Assembly: GCA_002310215.1 (NCBI GenBank) | Contig: DBYR01000029.1 | Coordinates: 1-35,522 of the forward strand | Origin: Bacteroidales bacterium UBA1181 | Lineage (GTDB): Bacteria > Bacteroidota > Bacteroidia > Bacteroidales > Paludibacteraceae | Direction of reading: 5' to 3' | Length of the DNA: 35,522 bases | Shown here: positions 21,101-28,565 of the stretch, piece by piece | Numbering within the stretch: position 1 is the first letter of the stretch | How the letters are laid out: each line of letters starts with the position of its first letter | The notes under the pieces: generated by a model | Database searches by the model: none | Seen by the model: the letters and a program-made list of their open reading frames with translations, nothing else | Told to the model about the DNA's origin: nothing | Position numbers and translations under genes: made by a program

Positions 21101-24100
21101 TATCGACCACAGACAAGGACTGTCCACACTCGCCAGACTCGTTGCCCATTTTGTCGGCCACCTTCCACACGATGGTATGGGAGCCGTTGGAAACGTCGCG
21201 AAGGTTCGAGCCCGTGAACTCCGTGAAGGTGGCGTCACCGTCCAGTTTAAAGAAGTAGGTCAGGTTCGCCTCGCCGCAGTTGTCATCGAAGACGCCCTCA
21301 GGTTTCAGGAACTTATAACTCATCGTATCGCATGTGACAGGCTTCAGGACGATATCCTCTATCTTAGAGCAGTCCATCGTAGGCACGCTCGTATCCCTCA
21401 AGATCACCTTGCTATCGCAGGTGTCATAGACAGTCTCCATGTTCTCACCACTCTTCTCGAACACCCAACGGATATCGTAAGAGGTATTGTAGGCCAAGAC
21501 CGTGGCAGGGAGGAGTGAAGCAAACGCGCCGACAGGGTCAGAAGCCTTTTTGTACTCCATCTTAGGCTCGATGTCGATCACCTCACCGTTGTTGGCGCAG
21601 TTCATACGAGTAGCCGTCGCCTTTTGCGCGTCCGTATAGCGCGCGAGCACGTCGTCCCAAGACATATCGTCGCAAGTGTTGATGGTCACATCATCCTCTG
21701 TAGGGCAAGACGTCGTGATGCCCGTGGTATCGGTCACCGAATAGTCACGTACGCACTCCGCTTTATTATCGGAGGCGTCATAGGCCGTCCACGTGATGGT
21801 GGTCACACCCAATGGGAAATAGACCTCAACAGGTGCCGTATACTCCACATCAGCGCCCGTACCCACACGATAGTAGCGTCTCGTCACCTCACAATTATCC
21901 GTCACAGGAGGGAAGAGAACCGCCATGGTCGTATCACAGTTGTGGTAAAGTTTAAAGGCGGTGTCGGCAGGGCAATTGAACACAGGGGCAGCCACATCCA
22001 CCACCGAATAAGTCTTAAAACAAGTATCGGACGTGAGACCCACATTATCCTTCGCATACCATTTCACGAGGGTATCACCCACCACGAAAGTGACATCGAC
22101 CGGTGCGGTATAAAGATGTTCTTCCCCGTTACCTATCTTGTAGAAGATTTCGTAATCCTCACAATCCGTCACTGCAGGCGCAGTCAATGTAACCGTCGTC
22201 TCGCAACCCTGCGTCACCTCGTACGGTGTGAGCACCAGAGCGTCGCAATCGACAGTTGGAGGGTTAACATCCTCCACATCCAATTCCAAGGAACAGGTAT
22301 CCGACCTATTGCCATGGGCATCGACCGCATACCAATAGACATAGTGTTTACCGATAGGCAGAACAACTTCGTTGCCATTGACACCAGCGGCGAAATCCAC
22401 GAATCCACCGTTATCGACCGCATACCAATATGCGAGATCAGCGTCCGGTGTGCAATTGTCATGGAACGCACCGATCGGAGCCTCCAAGAGGTAGAGCGTG
22501 TCGCAACCATGAGGCCTCAACGCAGGCATCACGATATTACAGTTCGCCACAGGGGCAGTCGTGTCGGTCAAAAGGACATGGCTGATACAAGAGTCCAAGA
22601 CAGACTCCATATTGCCACCACCTTTTTCGAACAACCACTTCAGGTCGTACGTCACGTCCATCTCGAAATTAGAGACGTCCGTCAAAGCCACGTAAGCAGA
22701 CTCCGCCTCAGCTTGTTTCTTGTAATAGAATGCCGGGGTCAATTCCTCATCCACGCCATGCTCGCAATCCGTGCGAGTGGCAGTGGCGGCATAGTCGCCC
22801 GTCAAGTGCGTCCTCACCTCGCTCCAATGTTGGTCTTCACAGACATCCAACACCAGGTTGTCATTGTCTGGACAGTGGACATTAATACCCGAGCTATCCT
22901 TCACCGAATATTCGACAATGCAGGAGGCCTCATTGTTCGCAGGGTCTACCGCACGCCAAGTGACGATGGTCGTACCCAAATTGAACTTATGGGAGACAGC
23001 GGAAGTGTAAAGGGCCTCATCCTCCGACCCAATCTTGTAGTATAATTGATAAGAGCAATTGTCACTTACGGTAGGAGGCGCCAAGGTCAGGGTCGTGTCG
23101 CAATGGGTATAGACCTTCACGTCGACATTATCCACGCACGTGATGGTAGGCTTCGCCACATCCCTCACCGTAAATCGGCTCTCGCACGTATCCGAGTAGT
23201 TATTCGAAGCATCCACCGCAAACCATTTCACGAGCGTGTCGCCCACTTTGAACGTCACGCTATTCTTATCAGGGTCACTCAAATCATATTCATGTGTCAC
23301 ACCATCGCCCAACTTATAGTAAATATGAGCGACGCCACAAGAGTCCTTCACCTCCGGAGCCTCTAAATTGAAGGTCGTATCACAAGCCACATGAACATTC
23401 AGTTCGACATCAGACACAGGGCTGCAAGTGATTACCGGCCGATTTTCATCCACCACGTAAATGGCATGGCCACAAGTGTCGGACCTGTGGTTGAACCTAT
23501 CGACAGCCAACCATGTGATCCAGTGTCCACCGTTTGTCAGCTTGAATGTAGTGCTATCCGAACCATAGTAGAAGGAGCCCCTTCCATCTAACCAGAACAA
23601 GAAATCCAGCTCGCTATCCGGTGTACAATTGTCATGGAAGACATTCGTAGGCGGGATTACCGTGTAGAGGGTGTCGCAGCCCTTCGGAGTGAGCGTGATT
23701 GGTACGATTTTGCTGCAATCCGTCGTAGGGGCGGTCGTGTCAGTCAGAAGGACAGTCGAGATACATGAATCTTTCAGCGTCTCAATATTTTCGCCCTCCC
23801 TCACAAAGAGCCATTTTATATCATACTTCGTATTGTATGCGAACACAGACACGTCCGTCAGCGACACGTAAGCGGATTCCGCCGCCGACTGTTTCTTATA
23901 GAAGAAAATAGGTTCAACCGGTTTATCCTGGCCACTCGAGCAATCCATGCTTGAGAAATATGCCGCATAGTCACCCACCAGGTATCCTTTCACGTCATTC
24001 CACGTCTTCGATTCGCAGACATCAAGAACCAGATCCGGCTCTACCGGGCAATGAGCGTTGAAATCAGGCTTGAATGTGATGTCATAGATATGGGAACATA

Positions 24101-27100
24101 CCGCCGCCTCGTTGTGGCAAGCATCCTCCGCAAACCATTGGACTTCCGTCTCACCCAAATCAAACTCATACGTAAACGGACCGGAATAAGGTTGCGGTGC
24201 GCTACCGTCAATGCTATAAGAGATGGAGACCTCCGTACAAGGCGTCGTAACCTTAGGAGCCGTCAACGTGAGATTAGCTGTACAGGTACTGACCGTAATA
24301 GACTCCGTGCTTGGAGAAGGGCAAGAGAACTCAGGTTTCACATTGTCATCCAAGATATAATTGTACGTCCATGTGTCAGACTTGCCACAATCCGTATAGG
24401 TATAGACGTAAGATATTGTTCCCTTACAATTCTCCTTTCCTGGTTCCCAGTTGAGCACTCTTGACAAAGTCGGGGAAACGTTCGCGCCGCAATCGTTGAC
24501 AGCAGTCGGGACTTTGTTCGAAGCCAAGGCGGCGGTATCGCTGACGCAATGGATAGTTTCAGAGACCGCAAATCCTTCCGCAGAAATCCGAGGCGCACGT
24601 TTTTCGATTGTATAGACATACTTCCAATCTTGGGGGTGACCGACACAGTCCTTGTAAGTATACGTATAAACGACCGTTCCCTCGCACTCAGGCACTTCCG
24701 ATTTATTGAGGGTCGGATTGGTCAATTCCCTTTCGCAATAATCCTTAACCATAGGCAAGGCCGGTGCGATAGCATCTGATGCGCAATGGATAGTAGAAGC
24801 CCCATCGAGAGGAGGTGTGAAAGTAGGGATATCGACATGGTAAGTGAATGTCCACACGTGGCTATGTTTAGCGCAATCCGTGTAAGTATATTGGTATTTC
24901 ACATCGCCATTGCAAGTAGGGAGAGGATCGATATCAGGTTCACCCGTAGGAGAGAGCAAATTTCCGCAAGCGTCCCTCACTTCTGGCAAACTAGGTGCGG
25001 TGACGTCGTTAGCACATTTAACGGTAAGTTCTCCATCTCCCGGCATTGTGAAGTCATCCTGTTGGATATAGATATTCTGAGAAATCGTGCTAAAATTACC
25101 GCACGCATCCGTTACGGTATAGGTACGTTTCACCAAGATCGGGCAAGTACCCGTAGGGGCCGCATCCGTATAGGTGACATCCAAATCGGTGTCGGTACAA
25201 TTATCGGAGATGCTCAAATTCGTCCCCAACTCCTCCAATGCGGAAACGGAAGTGGCCGGCTCCGGCATCTGGCTTGGGACGGCGCATCCAACCAATGAGA
25301 TGTCCTGCAACGAACCTGTGATGGTTGGATCATCATGGTCTTCCTTCCATGTGTAGGTTACGGTCACTTCATCGGCGGACTTACCACCCTCATCCTTCAC
25401 ATTCGCCCGCCACGTCTGGGAGTATAAGCAACCCGACGTGTTCTGAGGGCCGTCGGTCGACACAATTACATTCAGATCATCATCCTCCGTACAGTTATCC
25501 GAAGCGGAGAAGGTAGGTTCGACGATCGTAGGATTACAAGCTCCATTCGGGTCATTTTGGGAGACGATGGTGATGGTCGGTTTCACATTATCCGCCACCG
25601 TGACGAGTTGTTCGCAAATTCTACTATTGCCAGACTCGTCGGTAGCTTTCCAATATATCGTATATTCTCCCACATAGAATTGGTCATAAGCCCCGGCGCT
25701 GTAACGGGTCCATGACGCAGGATCCGGGTCATCAATGCTATACCAGATCGTTGGCACGTCACAATTATCCACAGCGGTGGCAGGGATAAGCGTCCAAGTA
25801 GTATCGCACCCCCGTTTCGGGAAAAGTTCTACATGAGGAGGGCAAGTAATGGTTGGAGGGGTCGTATCATAGGCTACAAGTTTCTTATAGATGGTGTCTT
25901 TCTGCTCACAAGCATCCGTAACTATGTAGCGGAACACATTAAGTCCCTTAGCCAACTCAACATCCACAAGAGTAGGAGCGGTCTCGTATGCACCCCCAGC
26001 ACGGGACAATTCCGTGGTCACAGTCTTATCTCCACAGAAAACAACCGCATTACGTTCATCAGACCATGCAAGCGTTTTACAGTTCACATCCATATACCGA
26101 CTTCCCCAATTCATTGTGTCATTCGCCGCATAATCGGTAAAATATGGAGGCTCCATCTTTTGGATTAACAGAGTATCCACGAGGGTAGACCTACATCCAT
26201 GGTTATCCACGAAGAAATATACAGGCCACTTCACGTCATCCGTTATCGCACAGAAGTTTGAATGAAGACCGATTGGCATACCGAATATGGAATCATCCTT
26301 CACCCTATTACTTGAAGATTTATATTCATCTCGGGACATATAGTCCTTCCAACTATAGGAGTAGCCCTTGTCTTTTATCGTATAGAGGCCATAGACCCTT
26401 GCGGTATCCACACTCTCATCCTCCTGACCAGGACAAATCGTCCCGACATCCATGGTCAAAGCGGAGATGTCTGGTATCTTTCTCAGGTAAATTTCCTTGG
26501 TCACCTCATATTCCATATATGGATTACCTGCGATATAAGGCACCATAGTTATGATATACGGTTTATCCAAAGAGTCGCTACCCTCCGCTCCTGGCGGGAA
26601 GGTAATGGCGATTCGGTCGTGCTCCGGTCCCTCTTGGGAAGTGATGTATTCAGTGACATCGGCTCCGCTCGGCGCAGTCAATGTCCAATGGTAATCCTTC
26701 GTTCCCGTCATAAACTTAAGAGACTCTTTGTTTATGACAGAGTATTGAGAAGTCACCGCATTTCCTCCTCCGACACAGACAGGGTCCGTACCCGTTATAA
26801 GCGGGTGCAACACATCCTCACAGTCCTCACCCGTAAGGTTGAAATCAACATAGTCTCTACTATCAAGAGATGAAACAACACGATAAGACTTAGTCCCCAC
26901 ATGATTCACACGGATCCTTGCTCTTTTCCTTTTCCCATCGACAAGGACATACTGAATATCGGCCGAAGGAATACTTGATCCATCCGAGAACTGCCATGTA
27001 TAGTCCGCATCATGTCGGAAACCTGCAGCGGCCACTTCCACCCAATCGCCCTTACATGCGCTACGAGGGGTGACACAGACTGTTTGTTGCTCATAGCCAA

Positions 27101-28241
27101 TGTAATCCAACAAATACCTGTTGTTTTTACAATTTTTAGAAGATGAAGAAGGATATTGGAATTTCGGAGTATAAGAATATGGCTTTCTTTGTCCACAGAA
27201 TCTTCCGTAGAATATGACATCGATTTGATATACATGTCCTGCAGGAAGTTTACTACCACGCAATGGTCCTTCTCCCTGACCACTATTATCGCCCGTTCTT
27301 CCCGTCAAACTCATTATATAAGCTTCTCTATGGTTTGCCGTGTAAGTATAATATTGAGTCGGGTCATCCATAGCGACTACCTTAACAGTAAACTTTCCAT
27401 TGCAGACCTCATTTCCCGTAGTCGTATGCAACCATACCGCAAAATCACCACTGGAATAGCCATCACAAGCAATATAGAAGTAACAACGCATTACGATATT
27501 GAAGGAGACATTATTCGTACCGACTTGGTAATCAGGGGATGTAAACTTAAGGTCGAATGGGAAAGGTTGATCATTGGTGCCATTCTTCATATTCAAGAAA
27601 TAATTCTCACCCCCTTCTTCCGGAGTTGGCAAATATCCCGAAGGGAAAGGGAAAGTGTCATTTGGCACTCCATTGCCACCCTCCGCATCTGTTTTGGATA
27701 TTATACGGAATTGCTCCTGCCCTTTATTATCCAAATCCACATCACTCGGGAAAGACTCATATATCATGTCGGATCCATCATATATCGAACCGGAAGTATA
27801 ACCACTCTTCAAATTGAAATCCGTACCGAACGCCAACAAATCACCTGAAGATGTCTGCTGACACTCCACTTCATGACATCCCTTCGTCTTAAGGGTCACC
27901 TTCTTTCTATTTGAGTCCGAATTATTATCAGGCCTAGTCGCACCCACTTTCGTAACCATCACATAAACAGTCTGGCTTGGCATCGCGTTCAACACCATAT
28001 TATTGCCTTTCGTCTGCTTATATGCCTCGTAGTGGTACCTATCACCCTTTGAAATCCACCACTGTAACGTATCTGAAGCGGAAAGTGAACCACGGTCCGT
28101 CACCTTGAACGCCACCGGATCATCCACGCACGCCTCACTCGGGGCTGAAATACTCTGCGCCAAAGACAATAATCCCCAAGAGATAAATAGAGTTACAAAA
28201 AAGAACTTCAAAAACAAATTCTTAGACAATAAACGTCTCAT
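12183..28241 (-). CDS. 5352-aa giant HYR-repeat surface protein, T9SS type B (CHU_C) substrate
   Basis: The protein is complete from ATG 28241 to TAA at 12183. Residues 1-29 (MRRLLSKNLF...GLLSLAQ) are a Sec signal peptide. Residues 30 to about 790 are a unique Ig/PKD-like N-terminal region with no repeat structure. From about 790 to 1390 come HYR-like domains (DTTPPTITCPP...DNCD...VGEYTIYWKATDESGN...C). From about 1392 to 2777 there is a higher-order ~391-aa module in about 3.5 copies, and residues 2778-4451 are 18 units of exactly 93 aa. Divergent HYR units and a conserved unassigned region follow. The last ~84 residues (VPTAFTPHTKDGLNDVF...IIFDRYGQKVFEGNDGW...VKMH) are a gliding-motility-associated CHU_C domain, the T9SS type B signal. 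The expected fate is export by Sec then T9SS to the cell surface as a rod-like, cysteine-regular adhesin. The ligand is unknown. No SprF/PorP-type partner gene is nearby. It is a clear paralogue of the protein at 28593-35522. Confidence 0.92.
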   Translation of the reverse strand: MRRLLSKNLFLKFFFVTLFISWGLLSLAQSISAPSEACVDDPVAFKVTDRGSLSASDTLQWWISKGDRYHYEAYKQTKGNNMVLNAMPSQTVYVMVTKVGATRPDNNSDSNRKKVTLKTKGCHEVECQQTSSGDLLAFGTDFNLKSGYTSGSIYDGSDMIYESFPSDVDLDNKGQEQFRIISKTDAEGGNGVPNDTFPFPSGYLPTPEEGGENYFLNMKNGTNDQPFPFDLKFTSPDYQVGTNNVSFNIVMRCYFYIACDGYSSGDFAVWLHTTTGNEVCNGKFTVKVVAMDDPTQYYTYTANHREAYIMSLTGRTGDNSGQGEGPLRGSKLPAGHVYQIDVIFYGRFCGQRKPYSYTPKFQYPSSSSKNCKNNRYLLDYIGYEQQTVCVTPRSACKGDWVEVAAAGFRHDADYTWQFSDGSSIPSADIQYVLVDGKRKRARIRVNHVGTKSYRVVSSLDSRDYVDFNLTGEDCEDVLHPLITGTDPVCVGGGNAVTSQYSVINKESLKFMTGTKDYHWTLTAPSGADVTEYITSQEGPEHDRIAITFPPGAEGSDSLDKPYIITMVPYIAGNPYMEYEVTKEIYLRKIPDISALTMDVGTICPGQEDESVDTARVYGLYTIKDKGYSYSWKDYMSRDEYKSSSNRVKDDSIFGMPIGLHSNFCAITDDVKWPVYFFVDNHGCRSTLVDTLLIQKMEPPYFTDYAANDTMNWGSRYMDVNCKTLAWSDERNAVVFCGDKTVTTELSRAGGAYETAPTLVDVELAKGLNVFRYIVTDACEQKDTIYKKLVAYDTTPPTITCPPHVELFPKRGCDTTWTLIPATAVDNCDVPTIWYSIDDPDPASWTRYSAGAYDQFYVGEYTIYWKATDESGNSRICEQLVTVADNVKPTITIVSQNDPNGACNPTIVEPTFSASDNCTEDDDLNVIVSTDGPQNTSGCLYSQTWRANVKDEGGKSADEVTVTYTWKEDHDDPTITGSLQDISLVGCAVPSQMPEPATSVSALEELGTNLSISDNCTDTDLDVTYTDAAPTGTCPILVKRTYTVTDACGNFSTISQNIYIQQDDFTMPGDGELTVKCANDVTAPSLPEVRDACGNLLSPTGEPDIDPLPTCNGDVKYQYTYTDCAKHSHVWTFTYHVDIPTFTPPLDGASTIHCASDAIAPALPMVKDYCERELTNPTLNKSEVPECEGTVVYTYTYKDCVGHPQDWKYVYTIEKRAPRISAEGFAVSETIHCVSDTAALASNKVPTAVNDCGANVSPTLSRVLNWEPGKENCKGTISYVYTYTDCGKSDTWTYNYILDDNVKPEFSCPSPSTESITVSTCTANLTLTAPKVTTPCTEVSISYSIDGSAPQPYSGPFTYEFDLGETEVQWFAEDACHNEAAVCSHIYDITFKPDFNAHCPVEPDLVLDVCESKTWNDVKGYLVGDYAAYFSSMDCSSGQDKPVEPIFFYKKQSAAESAYVSLTDVSVFAYNTKYDIKWLFVREGENIETLKDSCISTVLLTDTTAPTTDCSKIVPITLTPKGCDTLYTVIPPTNVFHDNCTPDSELDFLFWLDGRGSFYYGSDSTTFKLTNGGHWITWLAVDRFNHRSDTCGHAIYVVDENRPVITCSPVSDVELNVHVACDTTFNLEAPEVKDSCGVAHIYYKLGDGVTHEYDLSDPDKNSVTFKVGDTLVKWFAVDASNNYSDTCESRFTVRDVAKPTITCVDNVDVKVYTHCDTTLTLAPPTVSDNCSYQLYYKIGSEDEALYTSAVSHKFNLGTTIVTWRAVDPANNEASCIVEYSVKDSSGINVHCPDNDNLVLDVCEDQHWSEVRTHLTGDYAATATRTDCEHGVDEELTPAFYYKKQAEAESAYVALTDVSNFEMDVTYDLKWLFEKGGGNMESVLDSCISHVLLTDTTAPVANCNIVMPALRPHGCDTLYLLEAPIGAFHDNCTPDADLAYWYAVDNGGFVDFAAGVNGNEVVLPIGKHYVYWYAVDAHGNRSDTCSLELDVEDVNPPTVDCDALVLTPYEVTQGCETTVTLTAPAVTDCEDYEIFYKIGNGEEHLYTAPVDVTFVVGDTLVKWYAKDNVGLTSDTCFKTYSVVDVAAPVFNCPADTAFKLYHNCDTTMAVLFPPVTDNCEVTRRYYRVGTGADVEYTAPVEVYFPLGVTTITWTAYDASDNKAECVRDYSVTDTTGITTSCPTEDDVTINTCDDMSWDDVLARYTDAQKATATRMNCANNGEVIDIEPKMEYKKASDPVGAFASLLPATVLAYNTSYDIRWVFEKSGENMETVYDTCDSKVILRDTSVPTMDCSKIEDIVLKPVTCDTMSYKFLKPEGVFDDNCGEANLTYFFKLDGDATFTEFTGSNLRDVSNGSHTIVWKVADKMGNESGECGQSLSVVDTIAPDMTCPSDLTLKVVSGCSIETDLPAATATDACGEPKVYYSFDGESFSLLGATFNHTLAVGDTTVYWYAEDVHGNLSDTCNYKVTVLDTIAPVITCPADTAISLTTGCATDVTLRPATASDNCAVDKIYYSYDNTTFTALDAFDASVTKNFSVGGYTLYWFATDIYGVHSDTCQQKVSILDDHGIDLNCPPSSGEPFIVETCTDLPWKSLSDSLSKLNMNASASYVDCETSVETPIDSVIMKVSLYGADNWSILKDDDPLLYNTPYDIRWVFVKTGEHLVTKMDSCQLPILLKDTTAPTFNCDDIDPDSAVVVAHGVCELPYKKINLNTYTAHDNCDGDIIGVLSTSTNLADSVKAEDKFVVGRVYNLYWIFQDKTGNKVYCDQKLMLNTDLKPLFDCDSLKNSPITTVLHGVCETDSAQLGIQTPIAHDACTNDPVPGVGHRKSGLAMNDKYVVGRDTIVWVFQSIYSTTLDSCEQYIFIQSDNELAFDCDSLNRAVIDTVLHDVCEIDSASLKIQTPFALDVCTNDTIWGVGRRKSGSAMNDPYLVGRDTIVWRFVSEYSTSVVECEQFIYIKSDKELLFDCDSLKNAPIDTVLHGVCEIDSASLNFTVPFALDACTNDTVWGVGRRKSGLSMGGVYPVGRDTIVWTFISEYSTDTAECEQYIYIKSDKALEFDCDSLKNAPIERVLHGVCEIDSAGLNMIVPFALDACTKDTIWGVGRRTSGEPMGGIYKVGRDTIVWTFTSEYSTAVAECEQYIYIKSDKALEFDCDSLKNAPIERVLHGVCEIDSAGLNMIVPFALDACTKDTIWGVGERKSGEPMGGIYKVGRDTITWTFISEYSTDTVLCDQYIYIKSDKGLEFDCDSLKNAPIERVLHGVCEIDSAGLNMIVPFALDACTRDTIWGVGERKSGEPMGGVYKVGRDTITWTFISEYSTDTLACDQYVFIQSDMEPLFDCDSLKKAVIDTVLHGVCEIDSAGLNYTVPFALDACTKDTIWGVGERTSGLPMGGTYKVGRDTIVWRFISEYSTDTAVCEQYIFIQSDMKPKFDCDSLKNAPIERVLEGVCEIDSAGLNMIVPFALDACTNDTVWGRGTRTSGEPMGGTYKVGRDTIIWVFESEYSTNNDTCEQYIFIQSDLKPKFDCDSLKNAPIHKVLVDTCEISPADLKVNTPFALDACTNDTIWGVGTRKSGKSMTDNYVVGRDTIVWVFDSEYSTANDTCEQYVFIQSDLEPIFNCDSLKNSPIEKVLDGVCEITPADLGVNTPFAFDACTGDTVWGVGERTSGRAMTDSYVVGRDTIVWRFISEFSVDTAICEQYVFIQSNKGIDFDCDSLKNHPITSVLHGVCEVDSATLNYQVPFALDGCTNDTVWGVGVRKSGLPMGGKYYVGRDTITWTFSSIYTLEDVVCDQYIFIQSDMAPLFDCDSLKNSPIDTVLHGVCEIDSASLNFTVPFALDACTKDTIWGVGTRSSGEPMGGIYKVGRDTITWKFISEYSTDTTVCDQYIFIQSDMAPLFNCDSLKNAPIERDIQGVCEIDSADMNLIIPFALDACTKDTIWGVGRRTSGLSMGDKYHVGRDTIIWTFASEFSSDTAFCEQYIFIRSDMAPKFDCDSLMKEVIDTVLHEVCEIDPADLHINTPFAIDVCTNDTVWGKAKRKSGLSMDEPFRVGRDTIVWRFVSTYSTVVAVCEQPVFIRSDKKLLFDCDSLNNAPIERVLEGVCEISAADIDIKTPFAIDACTNEKIYGVGVRKSGKGMDENFVVGRDTIVWTFISEFSTDTSVCEQYVFIQSDLKPIFNCDSLKQEVIEKVLSGVCEISAADLNIATPIAYDACTKEPIPGVGTRKSGRGMDEPYVVGRDTIIWVFDSEYSTLNDTCEQYVYIQSDMKPKFDCDSLKNAPIEKVLSGVCEISAADLNVNTPFALDVCTNDTVWGVGTRKSGRSMTDNYVVGNDTIVWVFDSEYSTNNDTCEQYVFIQSDMEPIFNCDSLKNTPIEKVLTGVCEISAADLNVNTPFALDACTKDTIWGVGQRTSGRDMDSAYVVGHDTIVWTFTSLYSTAVATCEQYVFIQSDLAPEFNCDELKDTTLYLAMDKCEIPAGEFVLPTPVAKDACTGDDVPGVPTRQDGLTLEDAYPVGTTTVTWTFVSPYSTKPLTCEQKVTVKDTIAPVPHCEDLDTIHADITATSKYKNVSTYEEAVAAGLVAPTLDDLCDGVITATGRREDGSPLEGNFEIGLTTIVWTYTDKSGNSSECTQIVKVEDFGTDTLFCPGNLDGKVFACLEDIPAAYDSYEAFRDAGGSFTTEYKIVDGSFRYKDNYQGDSCEMVVTRIYQVTNTRGGIDSCEEVIYIRDTIAPQFDFVLRDTTLSCEDSIFAPIALTATDNCVGSVRIEMQETNDRGSDPTSCDYFNYDIKRVYYAYDRCGNVDSMIQTISVRDTVGPEFTYPDGWKDTVLAKSLKGCMFEVPDFTVDAKSMVNDNCTENDNLTVVQIPAPGTGIQTSMWVWVRVSDMCGNSDSIAKYVRVQSPQSIVSLNAYSSDTCVTDEVGVYLASQSIRYASGYLEQVMPNGRIRKLPSVFSYDYYRGSISHENLLYSDNPKTYRNEFVEYVKLYGSEVNASKALTTIRQQSESGLYWFVAMDTTTGCSDTASAYIHVLERPKISMISAEMPVCEGNMIQLDPYLRCVDSMGAPMKEQYWMLDGERFDPTDSIEGAISYDFNGKVISYYAENRCGASTSLNSHALLSCYGDSLTTQDTLVYLDNDSIAYEMLRINQLFNTDSIRLNVHKRYNPDSIIIETDPHDPARIWNGESVTLTLKTDYDYHYLVWRKVVGKYDLENYNSFVGEGFIFNDPDDEEDEVYESSGFLETPYIVDYPQDTAYYYVTISDGVCPETPSRLTEVDVLQQVPTAFTPHTKDGLNDVFMKNHHVIIFDRYGQKVFEGNDGWPGTHKGHQADPAVYFYELEMGNGLIVRGTIEVVKMH
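14889..19910 (-). repeat. Array of 18 tandem 279-bp (93-aa) HYR-derived units
   Basis: Units begin with F(D/N)CDSL and run from 19910 down to 14889. That is 5022 bp, exactly 18 x 279, so I see no net insertion or deletion. Consensus landmarks per unit are FDCDSLKNAPI, GVCEIDSA or GVCEISAADL, PFALDACTKDTIWGVG, a variable MGG/MTD/MDE loop, VGRDTIVWTF, SEYST, and CEQY(I/V)(F/Y)IQSD. Each unit has four regularly placed cysteines (positions about 3, 19, 37 and 80). The DNC-like, VGxxTIxW and C-terminal CxQ landmarks match a degenerate HYR (immunoglobulin-fold) domain. Divergent units flank the array on both sides. Confidence 0.95.
20189..24067 (-). repeat. Higher-order ~1.17-kb module, about 3.5 copies
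   Basis: Copies start at the equivalent 'xxxxCP' positions near 24067, 22891, 21720 and 20543, giving spacings of about 1176, 1171 and 1177 bp (about 391 aa). Each full copy has a ~120-aa leading segment (CP...LVLDVCE..W..V, then an AYxxL and YDIxWxFE region, ending DSC...LLTDTTAP), followed by three HYR-like domains. The fourth copy keeps the leading segment and then runs into the 93-aa array. The paralogue at 28593-35522 has one copy of the leading segment, ending near 32390. Confidence 0.85.
24068..25870 (-). repeat. Run of HYR-like immunoglobulin-fold domains
   Basis: About seven HYR-like units of 75-95 aa are visible in translation, starting near 25868, 25590, 25330, 25050, 24820, 24600 and 24340. 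Typical pieces are PPTITCPP, AVDNCD, VGEYTIYWKATDESGN and CEQLVTVADN. The three units from about 25050 to 24600 are a diverged subtype with IHCASD or KCANDV openings and YTYTDCxxxxxTWTYxY centres. They are more diverse than the 93-aa array downstream and look older. Confidence 0.75.
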
Positions 28242-28430
28242 ATCCTATTATAATTTTTCCACGTCCCGTTAAGAAAAACAAATTGTCGGTGAACACGTTC
28301 CTCAAAACGAAACGATCATAAACATCTTAACCATGCAAGGAATCAAGTAATTGGCTAATATTCAATCATTTTCATCACAATACAAATCAATCGTCCAACA
28401 CACCAAATACCTAAATTCCCAAATTGAGGA

Positions 28431-28438
28431 CAAAATTA
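28431..28438 (-). promoter_or_regulatory. Likely -7 promoter element for the 5352-aa gene
   Basis: The minus strand reads TAATTTTG, a full match to TAnnTTTG. The upstream -33 position holds only an imperfect TTTA near 28454-28457. The inferred start is near 28424, giving a long leader of about 180 nt. It lies between the preceding gene's terminator hairpin and the coding start. Confidence 0.45.
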
Positions 28439-28524
28439 CAAATTTCACAGAGATAAACCGCCCCGAAAATAAAAAAAATCAACAAAAAAGGGATTTTATT
28501 ATTTAATCGACTGAAAATGAACAA

Positions 28525-28565
28525 ACAAAAGACATTAGACAAGTTTAATGCCTAATGTCTTTTGT
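28525..28565 (-). terminator. Perfect 14-bp hairpin after the right-hand giant gene
   Basis: ACAAAAGACATTAG at 28525-28538 pairs perfectly with CTAATGTCTTTTGT at 28552-28565 across a 13-nt loop. On the minus strand the descending arm ends CTTTTGTTTG, a T-rich run. It begins 28 bp past the TAA at 28593-28595 and is well placed to end transcription of that gene. Confidence 0.65.
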
